Shown: positions 47,911 through 59,516 of the stretch, piece by piece
Numbering within the stretch: position 1 is the first letter of the stretch
How the letters are laid out: every line of letters begins with the position of its first letter
From: Sulfuricella sp.
GTDB lineage: Bacteria > Pseudomonadota > Gammaproteobacteria > Burkholderiales > Sulfuricellaceae
NCBI GenBank assembly: GCA_023266195.1
Contig: JAHFRP010000004.1
Span: forward strand, 1 to 64,000
Direction: 5' to 3'
DNA length: 64,000 nucleotides
Notes under the pieces: model-generated
What the model saw: the letters and a program-made list of their open reading frames with translations, nothing else
Told to the model about the DNA's origin: nothing
Database searches by the model: none
Program-made: the position numbers and the translations under genes

Positions 47911-48702
47911 ATGGAAAAATACGTCCAAGTCGAAAACGTGCGCATGGTGTTCAACACCAAAAAAGGCCCCTTCGTGGCGCTGCGCGACATCAACCTGAAC
48001 ATCCGGCAGGGCGAGTTCGTCGCCCTCATCGGCCACTCCGGCTGCGGCAAGTCCACTCTGCTCAACCTGGTCGCGGGGCTGACCCTGCCCAGCGCCGGCG
48101 CGATGTTCTGCGCCGGACGCGAAATCGCCGGCCCCGGCCCTGATCGCGGCGTGGTGTTCCAGAACCACAGCCTGCTGCCCTGGCTGACCTGCTTCGAGAA
48201 TGTCCATCTCGCGGTGGAGCGCGTGTTCGGCCGCGCGGAGAGCGCATCCAGCCTGAAGAAGCGCGCCCACGAAGCGCTCGCACTGGTGGGCCTGACCCAC
48301 GCCGAGCACAAGCATCCGCACGAAATCTCCGGCGGCATGAAGCAGCGCGTCGGCATCGCCCGCGCCCTCTCCATGCAGCCCAAGGTGCTGCTGCTGGACG
48401 AGCCGTTCGGCGCGCTGGACGCGCTCACCCGCGCCCATCTCCAGGACGAGCTGATGAAGATCACGGCGGAAACCAAGAGCACGGTGGTGATGGTGACCCA
48501 CGACGTGGACGAGGCGGTGCTGCTGTCCGACCGCATCGTGATGATGACCAACGGCCCGGCGGCCACCATCGGCGAAATCCTGCGGGTAGACCTGCCGCGC
48601 CCGCGCGAACGGCTGGCGCTGGCCAACGATCCCCAATACCATGAATACCGCGGCGCGGTGCTGGATTTCCTGTATCGGCGCCAGCTGCGCCCGGCGGCGT
48701 AG
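47911..48702 (+). CDS. nrtD: Nitrate ABC transporter ATP-binding protein
   Basis: This 263-residue ATPase has Walker A GHSGCGKST (residues 42-50), Q-loop VVFQNHSLLPW, signature ISGGMKQRVGIARAL, Walker B VLLLDEPFGALD and switch VTHDVDEA. It energises NrtB. It starts 13 bases after nrtB with an AGGAG site. There is no C-terminal NrtA-like fusion, so it is NrtD, not NrtC. A family A REP follows its stop. Confidence 0.94.
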   Translation: MEKYVQVENVRMVFNTKKGPFVALRDINLNIRQGEFVALIGHSGCGKSTLLNLVAGLTLPSAGAMFCAGREIAGPGPDRGVVFQNHSLLPWLTCFENVHLAVERVFGRAESASSLKKRAHEALALVGLTHAEHKHPHEISGGMKQRVGIARALSMQPKVLLLDEPFGALDALTRAHLQDELMKITAETKSTVVMVTHDVDEAVLLSDRIVMMTNGPAATIGEILRVDLPRPRERLALANDPQYHEYRGAVLDFLYRRQLRPAA

Positions 48703-48706
48703 CGGC

Positions 48707-48777
48707 GTAGGTCGGGCACCCCGTGCCCGACAAAACATTTATCGCAAAAACCGTCGGGCACGGGGTGCCCGACCTAC
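48707..48777. repeat. REP pair, family A, copy 4
   Basis: GTAGGTCGGGCACCCCGTGC CCGAC and inverse GTCGGGCACGGGGTGCCCGA CCTAC, in the nrtD-nirD gap. The nirD Shine-Dalgarno (TGGAGA) comes directly after it. Confidence 0.9.
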
Positions 48778-48786
48778 TGGAGAAAT

Positions 48787-49098
48787 ATGATGACCGAATG
48801 GATCGAAATCTGCGCCCTGGAAGAAATCCCCCGCCAAGGCACGCGCAAGGTTAAAAGCGGCGACGCCCACATCGCCCTGTTCCGCACCCAGGAGGATGAA
48901 ATCTTCGCCCTCGCCGACCGCTGCCCGCACAAGGGCGGCCCGCTGTCGGAAGGCATGGTGTGCGGCAAGCACGTCACCTGCGCGCTGCACAGCTGGAACA
49001 TCGGCCTCGCGGACGGCAAGGCGGCGGCGCCGGACGTGGGCGAAACGCCGACCTACCCGGTCAAGGTGGATGCCGGCGTGGTGTTCATCCAGCTTTAA
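48787..49098 (+). CDS. nirD: Nitrite reductase small subunit (Rieske)
   Basis: This 103-residue protein has Rieske-type cluster ligands CPHKGGP and CALHSWNI and the family start TEWIEICALEEIP. It is the small subunit of NADH-dependent siroheme nitrite reductase, partner of NirB coded further down. Unusually, nasA lies between nirD and nirB. ATGs at 48787 and 48790 are both usable. Confidence 0.92.
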   Translation: MMTEWIEICALEEIPRQGTRKVKSGDAHIALFRTQEDEIFALADRCPHKGGPLSEGMVCGKHVTCALHSWNIGLADGKAAAPDVGETPTYPVKVDAGVVFIQL

Positions 49099-49100
49099 TC

Positions 49101-49166
49101 CGAAACTCGCGAAGCGAGACTTCGTCCCCCTCGCCCGCTGGCGGGAGAGGGTTAGGGGAGAGGGAG
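49101..49166. repeat. Family C repeat, nirD-nasA gap
   Basis: GAAACTCGCGAAGCGAGACT TCGTCCCCCTCGCCC and then GCGGGAGAGGGTTAGGGGAG. The whole unit reappears inverted at 60690-60760. Confidence 0.85.
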
Positions 49167-49198
49167 CGCATTCCTCAGCAACGAGCCGAAACCAAACC

Positions 49199-51919
49199 AT
49201 GTCCGAGACCAAAACCATCTGCTGTTACTGCGGCACCGGCTGCGGAGTGATCGTCGAGAGCGACGGCGCCCGCGTCACCGGCGTGCGCGGCGACCCGGAT
49301 CACCCGGTCAATGCCGGGCGGCTGTGCAGCAAGGGCGCCAACCTGCACCTGACGGTGCGCGCCGACGCCTCGCGCGTGCTGCGCCCCGAGCTGCGCCGCG
49401 AGCGGCAGGCGGAGCGCCGGCCGGCGGGCTGGGACGAGGCGCTGGATTTCGCCGCGGACAAGTTCGCCGCCGCGATCCGGGAACACGGCCCGGACAGCGT
49501 CGCCTTCTACGTTTCCGGCCAGCTGCTGACCGAGGACTATTACGTTTTCAACAAGCTGGCGCGCGGCCTGGCCGGCACCAACAACATCGATTCCAACTCG
49601 CGCCTGTGCATGTCCTCGGCGGTGGCGGGATACAAGGCCACGCTGGGCGCGGATGCACCGCCGGCCTGCTACGACGACATCGAACAGGCCGGCTGCATCT
49701 TCATCGCCGGCGCCAACCCGGCTTTCGCCCATCCGATCCTGTTCCGCCGCATCGAAGCGGCCAAGGCGGCCAATCCCACGCTGAAACTGATCGTGGTCGA
49801 TCCGCGCCGCACCGACACCGCGGCCGGCGCCGACCTGCACCTGGCGATCCGGCCCGGCACCGATGTCGCGCTGTTCCACGCCATGCTGCACGTGCTGCTG
49901 CGCAACGGCCTGGCGGATCGCACATTCATCCGCGCCCACACCGAAGGCTTCGCGGCGATCGAGGCCACGGTGCGCGCATTCGCGCCCGAGGCCGCCGCCG
50001 CCCTGTGCGGCGTGGCGGCGGAAGACATCGAGCGCGCCGCGCACTGGTTCGGCCGCTCCGGTGCCGCCCTGTCGCTGTATTGCCAGGGATTGAACCAGTC
50101 CAGCCACGGCACCGACAACAATACCGCGCTGATCAACCTGCATCTCGCTACCGGCATGATCGGCAAGCCGGGCGCCGGGCCGCTGTCCCTCACCGGCCAG
50201 CCCAACGCCATGGGCGGGCGCGAAGTAGGGGCGATGGCGACCCTGCTCGGCGGCCACCGCGACCCGGCCGACCCCGCCCACCGCGCCGAACTGGCAGAGC
50301 TGTGGGGCGTGCCCGCCCTGCCCGAGAAGCCGGGCAGGACCGCGGTGGAAATGTTCGAAGCGGTACGGCGCGGCGAGATCAAGGCGATCTGGATCGCCTG
50401 CACCAACCCGGCCCAGTCGCTGCCCCACCAGCAACAAGTGCGCGAAGCGCTGGAACAGGCCGAGCTGGTGGTGGTGCAGGAAGCCTTTGCCGGCACCGAA
50501 ACCGCGGCTTACGCCGACATTCTCCTGCCCGCCGCCACCTGGCCGGAGAAGGACGGCACCATGACCAACTCCGAGCGCCGCGTCGGCCGCGTCGGCGCCG
50601 CCCTGCCGCCGCCCGGCGCGGCCCGCGCCGACTGGGACATCGCCGCCGATTTCGCCCGGCGCCTGGGCGCGAGGCTGGACAAGGCCGAAATCGCCGAACG
50701 GCTGTTCGCCTACGCCGGCCCCGAGCAGATTTTTGCCGAACACTGCGCCGTCACGCGCGGCCGCGACCTCGACATCGGCGGCCTGTCGTATGCCCAGCTG
50801 GAAGAAAAAGGCCCACAGCAATGGCCTTTCCCGCCGGGCGCGGAAACCGGCGCCGCCCGGCTCTACGCCGACGGCGAATTCCCCACCGCGAGCGGCCGGG
50901 CCGCTTTTGGCGATATCGCCTTGCGGCCGGTGGCCGAGGCGGCCGACGCGCGCTATCCGCTATCCCTCCTCACCGGCCGGCTGCGCGACCAGTGGCACGG
51001 CATGAGCCGCACCGGCCTGGCCGCGCGGCTGTGGAACCATGCCGAGGCGCCGCGGCTGGAAATGTCCCCGTCCGACATGCAGCAGCGCGGCTTGAGCGAC
51101 GGCGGCCTGGTACGGATCGAGAGCCGGCGCGGCGCGCTGACCCTCACGGTGCAGGCGTCGTCCGACCTCCTGCCCGGCCAGGCTTTCCTGCCGATGCACT
51201 GGGGCGGGCGTTTTCTCAAAGGCCTGGGGGTGAACGCACTGACCCTGGATGCCTGCGATCCCCAGTCGCGCCAGCCCGAGTTCAAGCACTGCGCGGTCGA
51301 GGTGGAAAAACTCGACCTGCCGTGGCGGCTGGTGGCGCTGCGCCGCGGCGATGCGGGCGCCTACCTGCGCCGCTTGCAGCCGCTGCTGGCGCGCTTCCCC
51401 TTTGCGGCCGTCGGGCTGGCGGGAGTGGAAACCGAGCTGGTGGTGCTGCGCGCGGCCGCGGCCGAAGCCCCCGACCCTGCGCTGCTGGCCGAGCTGGAGG
51501 AGTTGCTGGAGCTGGACGACGACGCCAATGCGATGGTCTATCTCGACAGCCGGCGCGGCATCGCCAAGCGCCTGCTGGTAGAGGACGGCGCCGTCGTCGG
51601 CGCGCTGCTCACCGGCGAAACCGCCGCAGCGGAATGGCTCAAGGACGGCATGGCGCGCAGCCAGCCGCTGGCCGAAACGCGCGCCTGGGCGCTGGCGCCG
51701 CTGGCCGCGCCGCCGGACGGCAAATCGGGCCGCGGCCGGGTGGTATGCAACTGCCTCAACGTGGCGGAGAAAGAGATCGTAGCCGCCATCGCCGCCGGTG
51801 CGGGCCTGGCGGCGCTACAGGAAAAATTGAAATGCGGCACCCAGTGCGGGTCGTGCGTGCCGGAAATCAGGCGAATGGTAACGAGCAACGGGCAACAAGC
51901 GGCGATGGGGCGCGGATGA
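49199..51919 (+). CDS. nasA: Assimilatory nitrate reductase catalytic subunit
   Basis: This 906-residue molybdopterin enzyme reduces nitrate to nitrite in the cytoplasm. The N-terminal [4Fe-4S] site is CCYCGTGCGV with LCSKG. Molybdopterin-binding blocks follow (SNSRLCMSSAVAGYK, GLNQSSHGTDNNTALINLHL, GQPNAMGGREVG). The C-terminal ~60 residues are a BFD-type [2Fe-2S] domain (VCNCLNVAEKEIV, CGTQCGSCVPEI), the electron entry. The ATG at 49199 follows the repeat; the much longer ORF start overlaps nirD. Confidence 0.95.
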   Translation: MSETKTICCYCGTGCGVIVESDGARVTGVRGDPDHPVNAGRLCSKGANLHLTVRADASRVLRPELRRERQAERRPAGWDEALDFAADKFAAAIREHGPDSVAFYVSGQLLTEDYYVFNKLARGLAGTNNIDSNSRLCMSSAVAGYKATLGADAPPACYDDIEQAGCIFIAGANPAFAHPILFRRIEAAKAANPTLKLIVVDPRRTDTAAGADLHLAIRPGTDVALFHAMLHVLLRNGLADRTFIRAHTEGFAAIEATVRAFAPEAAAALCGVAAEDIERAAHWFGRSGAALSLYCQGLNQSSHGTDNNTALINLHLATGMIGKPGAGPLSLTGQPNAMGGREVGAMATLLGGHRDPADPAHRAELAELWGVPALPEKPGRTAVEMFEAVRRGEIKAIWIACTNPAQSLPHQQQVREALEQAELVVVQEAFAGTETAAYADILLPAATWPEKDGTMTNSERRVGRVGAALPPPGAARADWDIAADFARRLGARLDKAEIAERLFAYAGPEQIFAEHCAVTRGRDLDIGGLSYAQLEEKGPQQWPFPPGAETGAARLYADGEFPTASGRAAFGDIALRPVAEAADARYPLSLLTGRLRDQWHGMSRTGLAARLWNHAEAPRLEMSPSDMQQRGLSDGGLVRIESRRGALTLTVQASSDLLPGQAFLPMHWGGRFLKGLGVNALTLDACDPQSRQPEFKHCAVEVEKLDLPWRLVALRRGDAGAYLRRLQPLLARFPFAAVGLAGVETELVVLRAAAAEAPDPALLAELEELLELDDDANAMVYLDSRRGIAKRLLVEDGAVVGALLTGETAAAEWLKDGMARSQPLAETRAWALAPLAAPPDGKSGRGRVVCNCLNVAEKEIVAAIAAGAGLAALQEKLKCGTQCGSCVPEIRRMVTSNGQQAAMGRG

Positions 51920-51974
51920 CGGGCATTTTCCCGTCATTCCTCTCCGCATGGCCCACTTTTTAAGGAGCGACATC

Positions 51975-54416
51975 ATGCAAAAAATGAAACTGGTAATGGT
52001 CGGCAACGGCATGGCGGGCGTGCGCACGCTGGAAGAGCTGCTCAAGCTGGCGCCTGGACTCTACGACATCACCGTGTTCGGCGCGGAGCCGCACGGCAAC
52101 TACAACCGCATCATGCTGTCCCCGGTGCTGGCCGGGGAGCAGACCATCCAGGACATCATGCTCAACGATGTGGACTGGTACAAGGAAAATGGCATCACCC
52201 TGCACCTCAACCGGAAGGTGGTCAAGATCGACCGCCGTGCGCGCAAGGTTTACAGCGAGGACGGCACCGCCACCGACTACGACCGGCTGATCCTGGCGAC
52301 CGGTTCCACGCCGTTCATCCTGCCGGTGCCGGGCAACGACCTCGCCGGCGTCGTCGGCTTCCGCGACATCCACGACGTGGACGCCATGATCGCGGCATCG
52401 GGGCACTACCGCCACGCGGTGGTGATCGGCGGCGGCCTGCTCGGCCTGGAAGCCGCCAACGGCCTCAAGCTGCGCGGCATGGACGTGACCGTGGTGCACA
52501 TCGCCGACTGGCTGCTGGAGCGGCAGCTGGACCAGACCGCCGCCAAGTTGCTGCAGAAGAACCTGGAAGAAAAAGGCCTGAAATTCCTGCTGAGAAAGCA
52601 GACGGCGGCGCTGCTGCCGGCGACGCAGGACGGCGGCGAAAAGCGCGTGGGGAGCATTAAATTCTCCGACGGCAGCGAAATTCCCGCCGACCTGGTGGTG
52701 ATGGCGGTGGGCATCCGCCCCAACGCCGCCCTGGCGGAATCGGCCGGCATCCATTGCAACCGCGGCATCGTGGTGAACGACACGATGCAGACCTACGACC
52801 CGCGCATCTACGCCATCGGCGAATGCGTCAGCCATCGCGGCATCGCCTACGGCCTGGTCGCGCCGCTGTTCGAAATGGCCAAGGTGTGCGCCAACCACCT
52901 GGCGGAAATGGGCATCGGCCGCTACACCGGCTCGCTCACCTCGACCAAGCTCAAGGTGACCGGCATCGACCTGTTCTCCGCCGGCAATTTCAGCGGCGGC
53001 GACAAGACCGAGGACATCCTGCTGTCCGACCCGGTGGCCGGCGTGTACAAAAGGCTGGTGATCGAGGACAACAAGCTGGTCGGCGCCGTGCTGTACGGCG
53101 ACACCGTGGACGGCGCTTGGTACTTCCAGCTGCTGCGCGAGGGACGGGACATTTCCGACATCCGCGACCATCTCATGTTCGGCCAGAGCCGCGTCGGCGA
53201 CGTCGGCCACCAGGGCCAGCACAAGGCGGCGGCGATGTCCGACGACATGGAAGTGTGCGGCTGCAACGGCGTCTGCAAGGGCACCATCGTCAAGGCGATC
53301 AAGGAAAAAGGCCTGTTCACCCTGGACGACGTGAAGAAGCACACCAAGGCGGCGTCCTCCTGCGGCTCCTGCACCGGCCTGGTGGAGCAGATCCTGACCT
53401 CCACCCTGGGCGGCGACTACTCGCCGGCGCCGGCGGTCAAGCCGATGTGCGGCTGCACCGACCACACCCACGAGGAAGTGCGCGCGGTCATCCGCAAGCA
53501 AAAGCTGCTGTCGATCCCGGAAACCATGCGCTTCCTCGAATGGCGCACGCCCGACGGCTGCGCCAGCTGCCGTCCGGCGCTCAACTACTACCTGATTTCC
53601 ACCTGGCCGCACGAGGCGAAAAACGATCCGCAATCGCGCTTCATCAACGAACGCGCCCACGCCAACATCCAGAAGGACGGCACCTACTCGGTGGTGCCGC
53701 GCATGTGGGGCGGCGTGACCACCGCCGCCGACCTGCGCCGCATCGCCGACGTGGCGGACAAATATCAGGTGCCGATGATCCGCGTCACCGGCGGCCAGCG
53801 CATCGACCTGTTCGGCATCAGGAAGGAAGACCTGCCGGGCGTGTGGGCCGACCTCGACATGCCGTCCGGCCATGCCTACGGCAAGGCGCTGCGCACGGTG
53901 AAAACCTGCGTCGGCAGCGAATTCTGCCGCTTCGGCACGCAGAATTCGACGCAGATGGGCATCGACCTGGAACAGGCCTTCTACAAGATGTGGGCGCCGC
54001 ACAAGGTCAAGCTCGCCGTGTCCGGCTGCCCGCGCAACTGCGCCGAGGCCGCGATCAAGGACGTCGGCGTGATCGGCGTGGATTCCGGCTGGGAAATCTA
54101 CGTCGGCGGCAACGGCGGCATCAAGACCGAAGTGGCGGAATTCCTGGTCAAGGTCAAGACGGCGGAAGAAGTGCTGGAATACAGCGGCGCCTTCCTCCAG
54201 CTCTACCGCGAGGAAGCGCGCTACCTCGACCGCACCGTGCACTGGCTGCAACGCGTCGGCCTGGATTACGTCAGGAAGCGGGTGCTGGACGACGAGGCCG
54301 GCCGCAAGGCGCTGTATGCCAGGCTGATGTATGCCGTCCAAGGCGAACCGGACCCGTGGCGGGAATGCACCACCGAGGGCGAGGCGCGGCGGGAATTCGA
54401 GGTGCTGGAGGCGTAG
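51975..54416 (+). CDS. nirB: Nitrite reductase (NADH) large subunit
   Basis: This 813-residue siroheme enzyme reduces nitrite to ammonium. FAD/NADH-binding blocks are at the N-terminus (VMVGNGMAGVRTLEELLKLA; VVIGGGLLGLEAANGLKLRG). A BFD [2Fe-2S] domain is near residue 430 (CGCNGVCKGTIVKAI, SSCGSCTGL). The siroheme/[4Fe-4S] domain follows, with CVGSEFCRFGTQNSTQ and SGCPRNCAEA. The ATG at 51975 follows AAGGAG. Its stop TAG is shared with the GTAGGTCGGG start of a REP element. Confidence 0.96.
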   Translation: MQKMKLVMVGNGMAGVRTLEELLKLAPGLYDITVFGAEPHGNYNRIMLSPVLAGEQTIQDIMLNDVDWYKENGITLHLNRKVVKIDRRARKVYSEDGTATDYDRLILATGSTPFILPVPGNDLAGVVGFRDIHDVDAMIAASGHYRHAVVIGGGLLGLEAANGLKLRGMDVTVVHIADWLLERQLDQTAAKLLQKNLEEKGLKFLLRKQTAALLPATQDGGEKRVGSIKFSDGSEIPADLVVMAVGIRPNAALAESAGIHCNRGIVVNDTMQTYDPRIYAIGECVSHRGIAYGLVAPLFEMAKVCANHLAEMGIGRYTGSLTSTKLKVTGIDLFSAGNFSGGDKTEDILLSDPVAGVYKRLVIEDNKLVGAVLYGDTVDGAWYFQLLREGRDISDIRDHLMFGQSRVGDVGHQGQHKAAAMSDDMEVCGCNGVCKGTIVKAIKEKGLFTLDDVKKHTKAASSCGSCTGLVEQILTSTLGGDYSPAPAVKPMCGCTDHTHEEVRAVIRKQKLLSIPETMRFLEWRTPDGCASCRPALNYYLISTWPHEAKNDPQSRFINERAHANIQKDGTYSVVPRMWGGVTTAADLRRIADVADKYQVPMIRVTGGQRIDLFGIRKEDLPGVWADLDMPSGHAYGKALRTVKTCVGSEFCRFGTQNSTQMGIDLEQAFYKMWAPHKVKLAVSGCPRNCAEAAIKDVGVIGVDSGWEIYVGGNGGIKTEVAEFLVKVKTAEEVLEYSGAFLQLYREEARYLDRTVHWLQRVGLDYVRKRVLDDEAGRKALYARLMYAVQGEPDPWRECTTEGEARREFEVLEA

Positions 54417-54488
54417 GTCGGGCACCCCGTGCCCGACGGTTTGGTGGACGATGGCAAACATTTGTCGGGCACGGCGTGCCCGACCTAC
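54413..54488. repeat. REP pair, family A, copy 5
   Basis: GTAGGTCGGGCACCCCGTGC CCGAC and inverse GTCGGGCACGGCGTGCCCGA CCTAC. It begins one base before the nirB stop codon. Confidence 0.9.
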
Positions 54489-54548
54489 GCGCCGCCGCAA
54501 ACAGATCGCCATCTGGTATCTTTGATGTTTTTCCGTGGCGAGAAATCC

Positions 54549-55304
54549 ATGACCCATATCGGCACCATCATCATCGGCGACGAGCTGCTCAGCGGCAAGC
54601 GCCAGGACGGCCATTTCGCCCACGTCGTCGCCGCCCTGGCCGCGCGCGGCCTGGAGCTGAAATGGGCGCGCATCGTCGGCGACGACCCGGCGCTGATCGT
54701 CGAAACCTTGCGCCAGACGCTGGCGACCGGCGACATCGTGTTCTGTTTCGGCGGCATCGGCGCCACGCCCGACGACTACACCCGGCAGTGCGCGGCGGAA
54801 GCCGCCGGCGTGGCGCTTTACCGCCATCCGGACGCCGTCGCCGAAATCGAGGCGCGTTTCGGCGCAGAGGCTTATCCGCGCCGCATCCTGATGGCCGACC
54901 TGCCGCAGGGCAGCCGCATCATCCCCAATCCGTTCAACCGCGTGCCGGGCTTTTCCCTCGGCCATCATCATTTCCTGCCGGGCTTTCCGCAGATGGCCTG
55001 GCCGATGATGGACTGGGTGCTCGACACGCTCTATCCCGAAATCCGCAACCAGGCGCCCGAAACGGAAGCCATCGTCACCGCGCTGGACGCGATGGAAAGC
55101 CCGCTGCTCGACCTGATGAACGAGTTCGTGCGGCGCTATCCCGACCTGCGCTTTTCCAGCCTGCCGCACATCGGCGCGGACGGAGTGCGCAAGGTGGAAT
55201 TCGGCCTGCGCGGCGAGCGGAGGCGCGTGGCCGAAGCCATGACTTTCCTGAAACAGGGCATCGAGGCGCAGGGCTTTCGCTGGACGGAGCCGCCCCAACC
55301 GTAG
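54549..55304 (+). CDS. CinA/MoaB-like molybdopterin-binding domain protein
   Basis: This 251-residue protein starts MTHIGTIIIGDELLSGKRQD and has FCFGGIGATPDDYT, the MoCF-type binding loop seen in CinA N-termini and MoaB/Mog. It lacks the C-terminal NMN deamidase domain of full CinA. It follows the molybdenum-dependent nitrate reductase genes, which suggests cofactor handling, although free-standing COG1058 proteins also clean up nucleotides. The stop TAG begins a partial family K repeat. Confidence 0.82.
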   Translation: MTHIGTIIIGDELLSGKRQDGHFAHVVAALAARGLELKWARIVGDDPALIVETLRQTLATGDIVFCFGGIGATPDDYTRQCAAEAAGVALYRHPDAVAEIEARFGAEAYPRRILMADLPQGSRIIPNPFNRVPGFSLGHHHFLPGFPQMAWPMMDWVLDTLYPEIRNQAPETEAIVTALDAMESPLLDLMNEFVRRYPDLRFSSLPHIGADGVRKVEFGLRGERRRVAEAMTFLKQGIEAQGFRWTEPPQP

Positions 55305-55321
55305 TTTTTCAACGCCCTGCT
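55301..55321. repeat. Partial family K end at the CinA-like stop codon
   Basis: GTAGTTTTTCAACGCCCTGC matches one arm of the element at 9971-10111 with one change; the other arm is missing. Confidence 0.6.
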
Positions 55322-55359
55322 AGAATGAAATCAGGAACAGCCTGATTTAGGAGCGCGCG

Positions 55360-55848
55360 ATGGGACTGCCTATCGATATCGCCACCACGGTCAGCGACGA
55401 GCTGTCGCGGATCCTCGAAGCGGCGGTGAACGACCCGGACGCCGACGAGCCGCCCTCCCTCGGCCTGGTCAGGACCCGCATCGCCACCATGACCGACGGC
55501 GATGCCCTCGAAGCCGACCGCCTGCACTTCGACGAAGGCAAATCGCCGATCGAGGAGATCGACCAACTGATCGAGGCATTCGGCGAAGACGCCCCCGCCA
55601 TCGATTTCGTCAGCGTCAAGGCCAGCGAAGACCTCACCCGCATCATCGAAACCGTGATGGACACCGGCGCCAGTCCGCCCTCCCTCGGCGCCGTGCGCGA
55701 CGCCATGCAGAACGGGCTGGTGGCTCGACTGGCCGGCGAAGGCATCATCGATCCCGATGCCGCCGAGACCGCGTTTACCCAGATCGACGCGCTGATCGAC
55801 CGCTACGGCCGGGATACGGCGGCGGAAGAGTTCCTGCGCTACGAGTGA
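55360..55848 (+). CDS. Hypothetical acidic protein
   Basis: This 162-residue soluble, acidic, mostly helical protein starts MGLPIDIATTVSDELSRILE. It contains two similar halves: PPSLGLVRTRIATMTDGDAL and later PPSLGAVRDAMQNGLVARLA, each following a SDELSRILE or SEDLTRIIE helix, so it may be an internal duplication. No family is recognised. A TTAGGAGCG Shine-Dalgarno supports the ATG at 55360. Confidence 0.72.
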   Translation: MGLPIDIATTVSDELSRILEAAVNDPDADEPPSLGLVRTRIATMTDGDALEADRLHFDEGKSPIEEIDQLIEAFGEDAPAIDFVSVKASEDLTRIIETVMDTGASPPSLGAVRDAMQNGLVARLAGEGIIDPDAAETAFTQIDALIDRYGRDTAAEEFLRYE

Positions 55849-55912
55849 CTTCATCCAAACGAGAATCCGCCAAGTAGCAGTTTCGTTATTATTTCCTATA
55901 CTGCAATCTCAT

Positions 55913-55931
55913 CCCCCGCCCGGGGGCTTTT
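55913..55931 (+). terminator. Probable intrinsic terminator
   Basis: CCCCCGCCCGGGGG folds into a six-base GC stem followed by CTTTTC, 65 bases after the stop of the preceding gene. The U-tract is short, so efficiency is uncertain. Confidence 0.55.
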
Positions 55932-56019
55932 CATTGAATCCACGAATCTTCCCGGCATCCGGCCTCGTCAGAGGACGCGTCCGCCGGCAAAAGGCTTGTG
56001 TCTCGTAAGGAGCTTAACC

Positions 56020-56349
56020 ATGAAGAAACTTCTGCTTTTGCTGGCCAGCAGCGCGTTCGTCGCCAATTTCGCCGTTTCTGCCCACGCCGACGAATATGGC
56101 GGCATGGACAAGAAGGGCATGGACAACAAGATGATGGGCGATCACCAGATGCCGATGGGCAAAATGATGGGCATGCACAAGATGACCGGCACCGTCGAAA
56201 AAATGGACGCCAAAGGCATGATGACGCTGAAGACCGGCGAAGGCGACCTGATGCTGCACTTCCCGCCCGCCGCGCTCAGGGACATCAAGCAGGGCGACAC
56301 CGTCACCGTCCAGTTGGGGATCATGAAGGAAGGGGCGATGAAGAAGTAA
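56020..56349 (+). CDS. Small exported Met-rich protein with one copy of a repeated domain
   Basis: This 109-residue protein has a signal peptide (MKKLLLLLASSAFVANFAVS, then AHA). A methionine/lysine/histidine-rich linker follows (GMDKKGMDNKMMGDHQMPMG), like copper-binding segments. The C-terminal ~50 residues (GTVEKMDAKGMMTLKTGEGD, LHFPPAALRDIKQGDTVTV) form a small beta domain. The same domain occurs twice in the next gene, 35 bases downstream. The TAAGGAG Shine-Dalgarno fixes the start at 56020. Function unknown; metal binding is inference. Confidence 0.75.
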   Translation: MKKLLLLLASSAFVANFAVSAHADEYGGMDKKGMDNKMMGDHQMPMGKMMGMHKMTGTVEKMDAKGMMTLKTGEGDLMLHFPPAALRDIKQGDTVTVQLGIMKEGAMKK

Positions 56350-56384
56350 TCGGGTATGCCAGCAACGAAAAAAGGAGAATCACC

Positions 56385-56900
56385 ATGAAGAAAGCATTTT
56401 TCTTGCTGGCTGCCGCAATGCTCGCCGGCACCGGCGCCGCCCCGGTTCTGGCGGACAACGCCGACACCCAGAAGGGCGAGCGGATCGCGGAGGTTTACAA
56501 CGATCTCCAGCTGCCCGGCACCATCGAAAAAATCGACCGCCAAAACGGCCGGCTCACGCTGGATTCCGAGCTGGGCAGGGTGGAGCTGAATTTCCCGCCC
56601 GAGGCGCTGCGCGGCTTCCAGAGCGGCGACCCGGTAGTGGTCGATCTCGGCTTCTCGCAGCAGGGGCGCTCCATCGGCAGGAACCGCATGTCCGAAGTGA
56701 TGGAAACCTTCAACGAGCTGGAAGTCACCGGCACGGTCCGCAATGTCGATTACCGCACCGGCGCGCTTACCCTGAATACCAAGGCCGGGGACATCACGCT
56801 CAACTTCCCGCCCCGTGCGGTCAGGGATCTCAAGCGGGAAGACACGGTCACGGTCAACATGGGATACTCGAAGCAGGGCCGCACCATCCAGAAGAAATAG
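56385..56900 (+). CDS. Exported protein with two copies of the same domain
   Basis: This 171-residue protein has a signal peptide (residues 1-24, ending VLADN). It then has two repeats: [20 protein letters not shown] with [20 protein letters not shown], and [20 protein letters not shown] with [20 protein letters not shown]. Each ends in a G-x-S-x-QGR motif. They match the domain in the preceding gene, so the two genes are paralogues in one operon. An AAAGGAGAATC site precedes the ATG. I know no function. Confidence 0.75.
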   Translation: MKKAFFLLAAAMLAGTGAAPVLADNADTQKGERIAEVYNDLQLPGTIEKIDRQNGRLTLDSELGRVELNFPPEALRGFQSGDPVVVDLGFSQQGRSIGRNRMSEVMETFNELEVTGTVRNVDYRTGALTLNTKAGDITLNFPPRAVRDLKREDTVTVNMGYSKQGRTIQKK

Positions 56901-56902
56901 CC

Positions 56903-56978
56903 GTAGGTCGGGCACGCCGTGCCCGACAAATCCCCTATCCGGCACTCACCAAACCGTCGGGAAGCGTGCCCGACCTAC
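56903..56978. repeat. REP pair, family A, copy 6 (degenerate)
   Basis: GTAGGTCGGGCACGCCGTGC CCGAC and a decayed inverse arm GTCGGGAAGCGTGCCCGACC TAC, between the exported protein gene and ygiQ. Confidence 0.85.
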
Positions 56979-57024
56979 ACCCTTCATATCGCGGCGGCCG
57001 CCGCAGGCGTACAATGGCGCCTCG

Positions 57025-59361
<2,337 letters not shown>

Positions 59362-59516
59362 TTCCGCGAATCTTTCCGCGCCGCGAAAACAATCGCTTCG
59401 GCATATTGCCGAATCCGGCGTTTTCCTCTAGACTTCACCACTACATATTGACGTCAACAAAAACAATCGGCCAACATGTTGTGGTCATGACTTCATTCAC
59501 TGCCAGGGAGGAACCT

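Noticed and set aside
51960-55298. A 1112-codon ORF on the minus strand opposite nirB and the CinA-like gene.
   Set aside because: It shadows two genes with clear catalytic motifs; no domain is recognisable in it.
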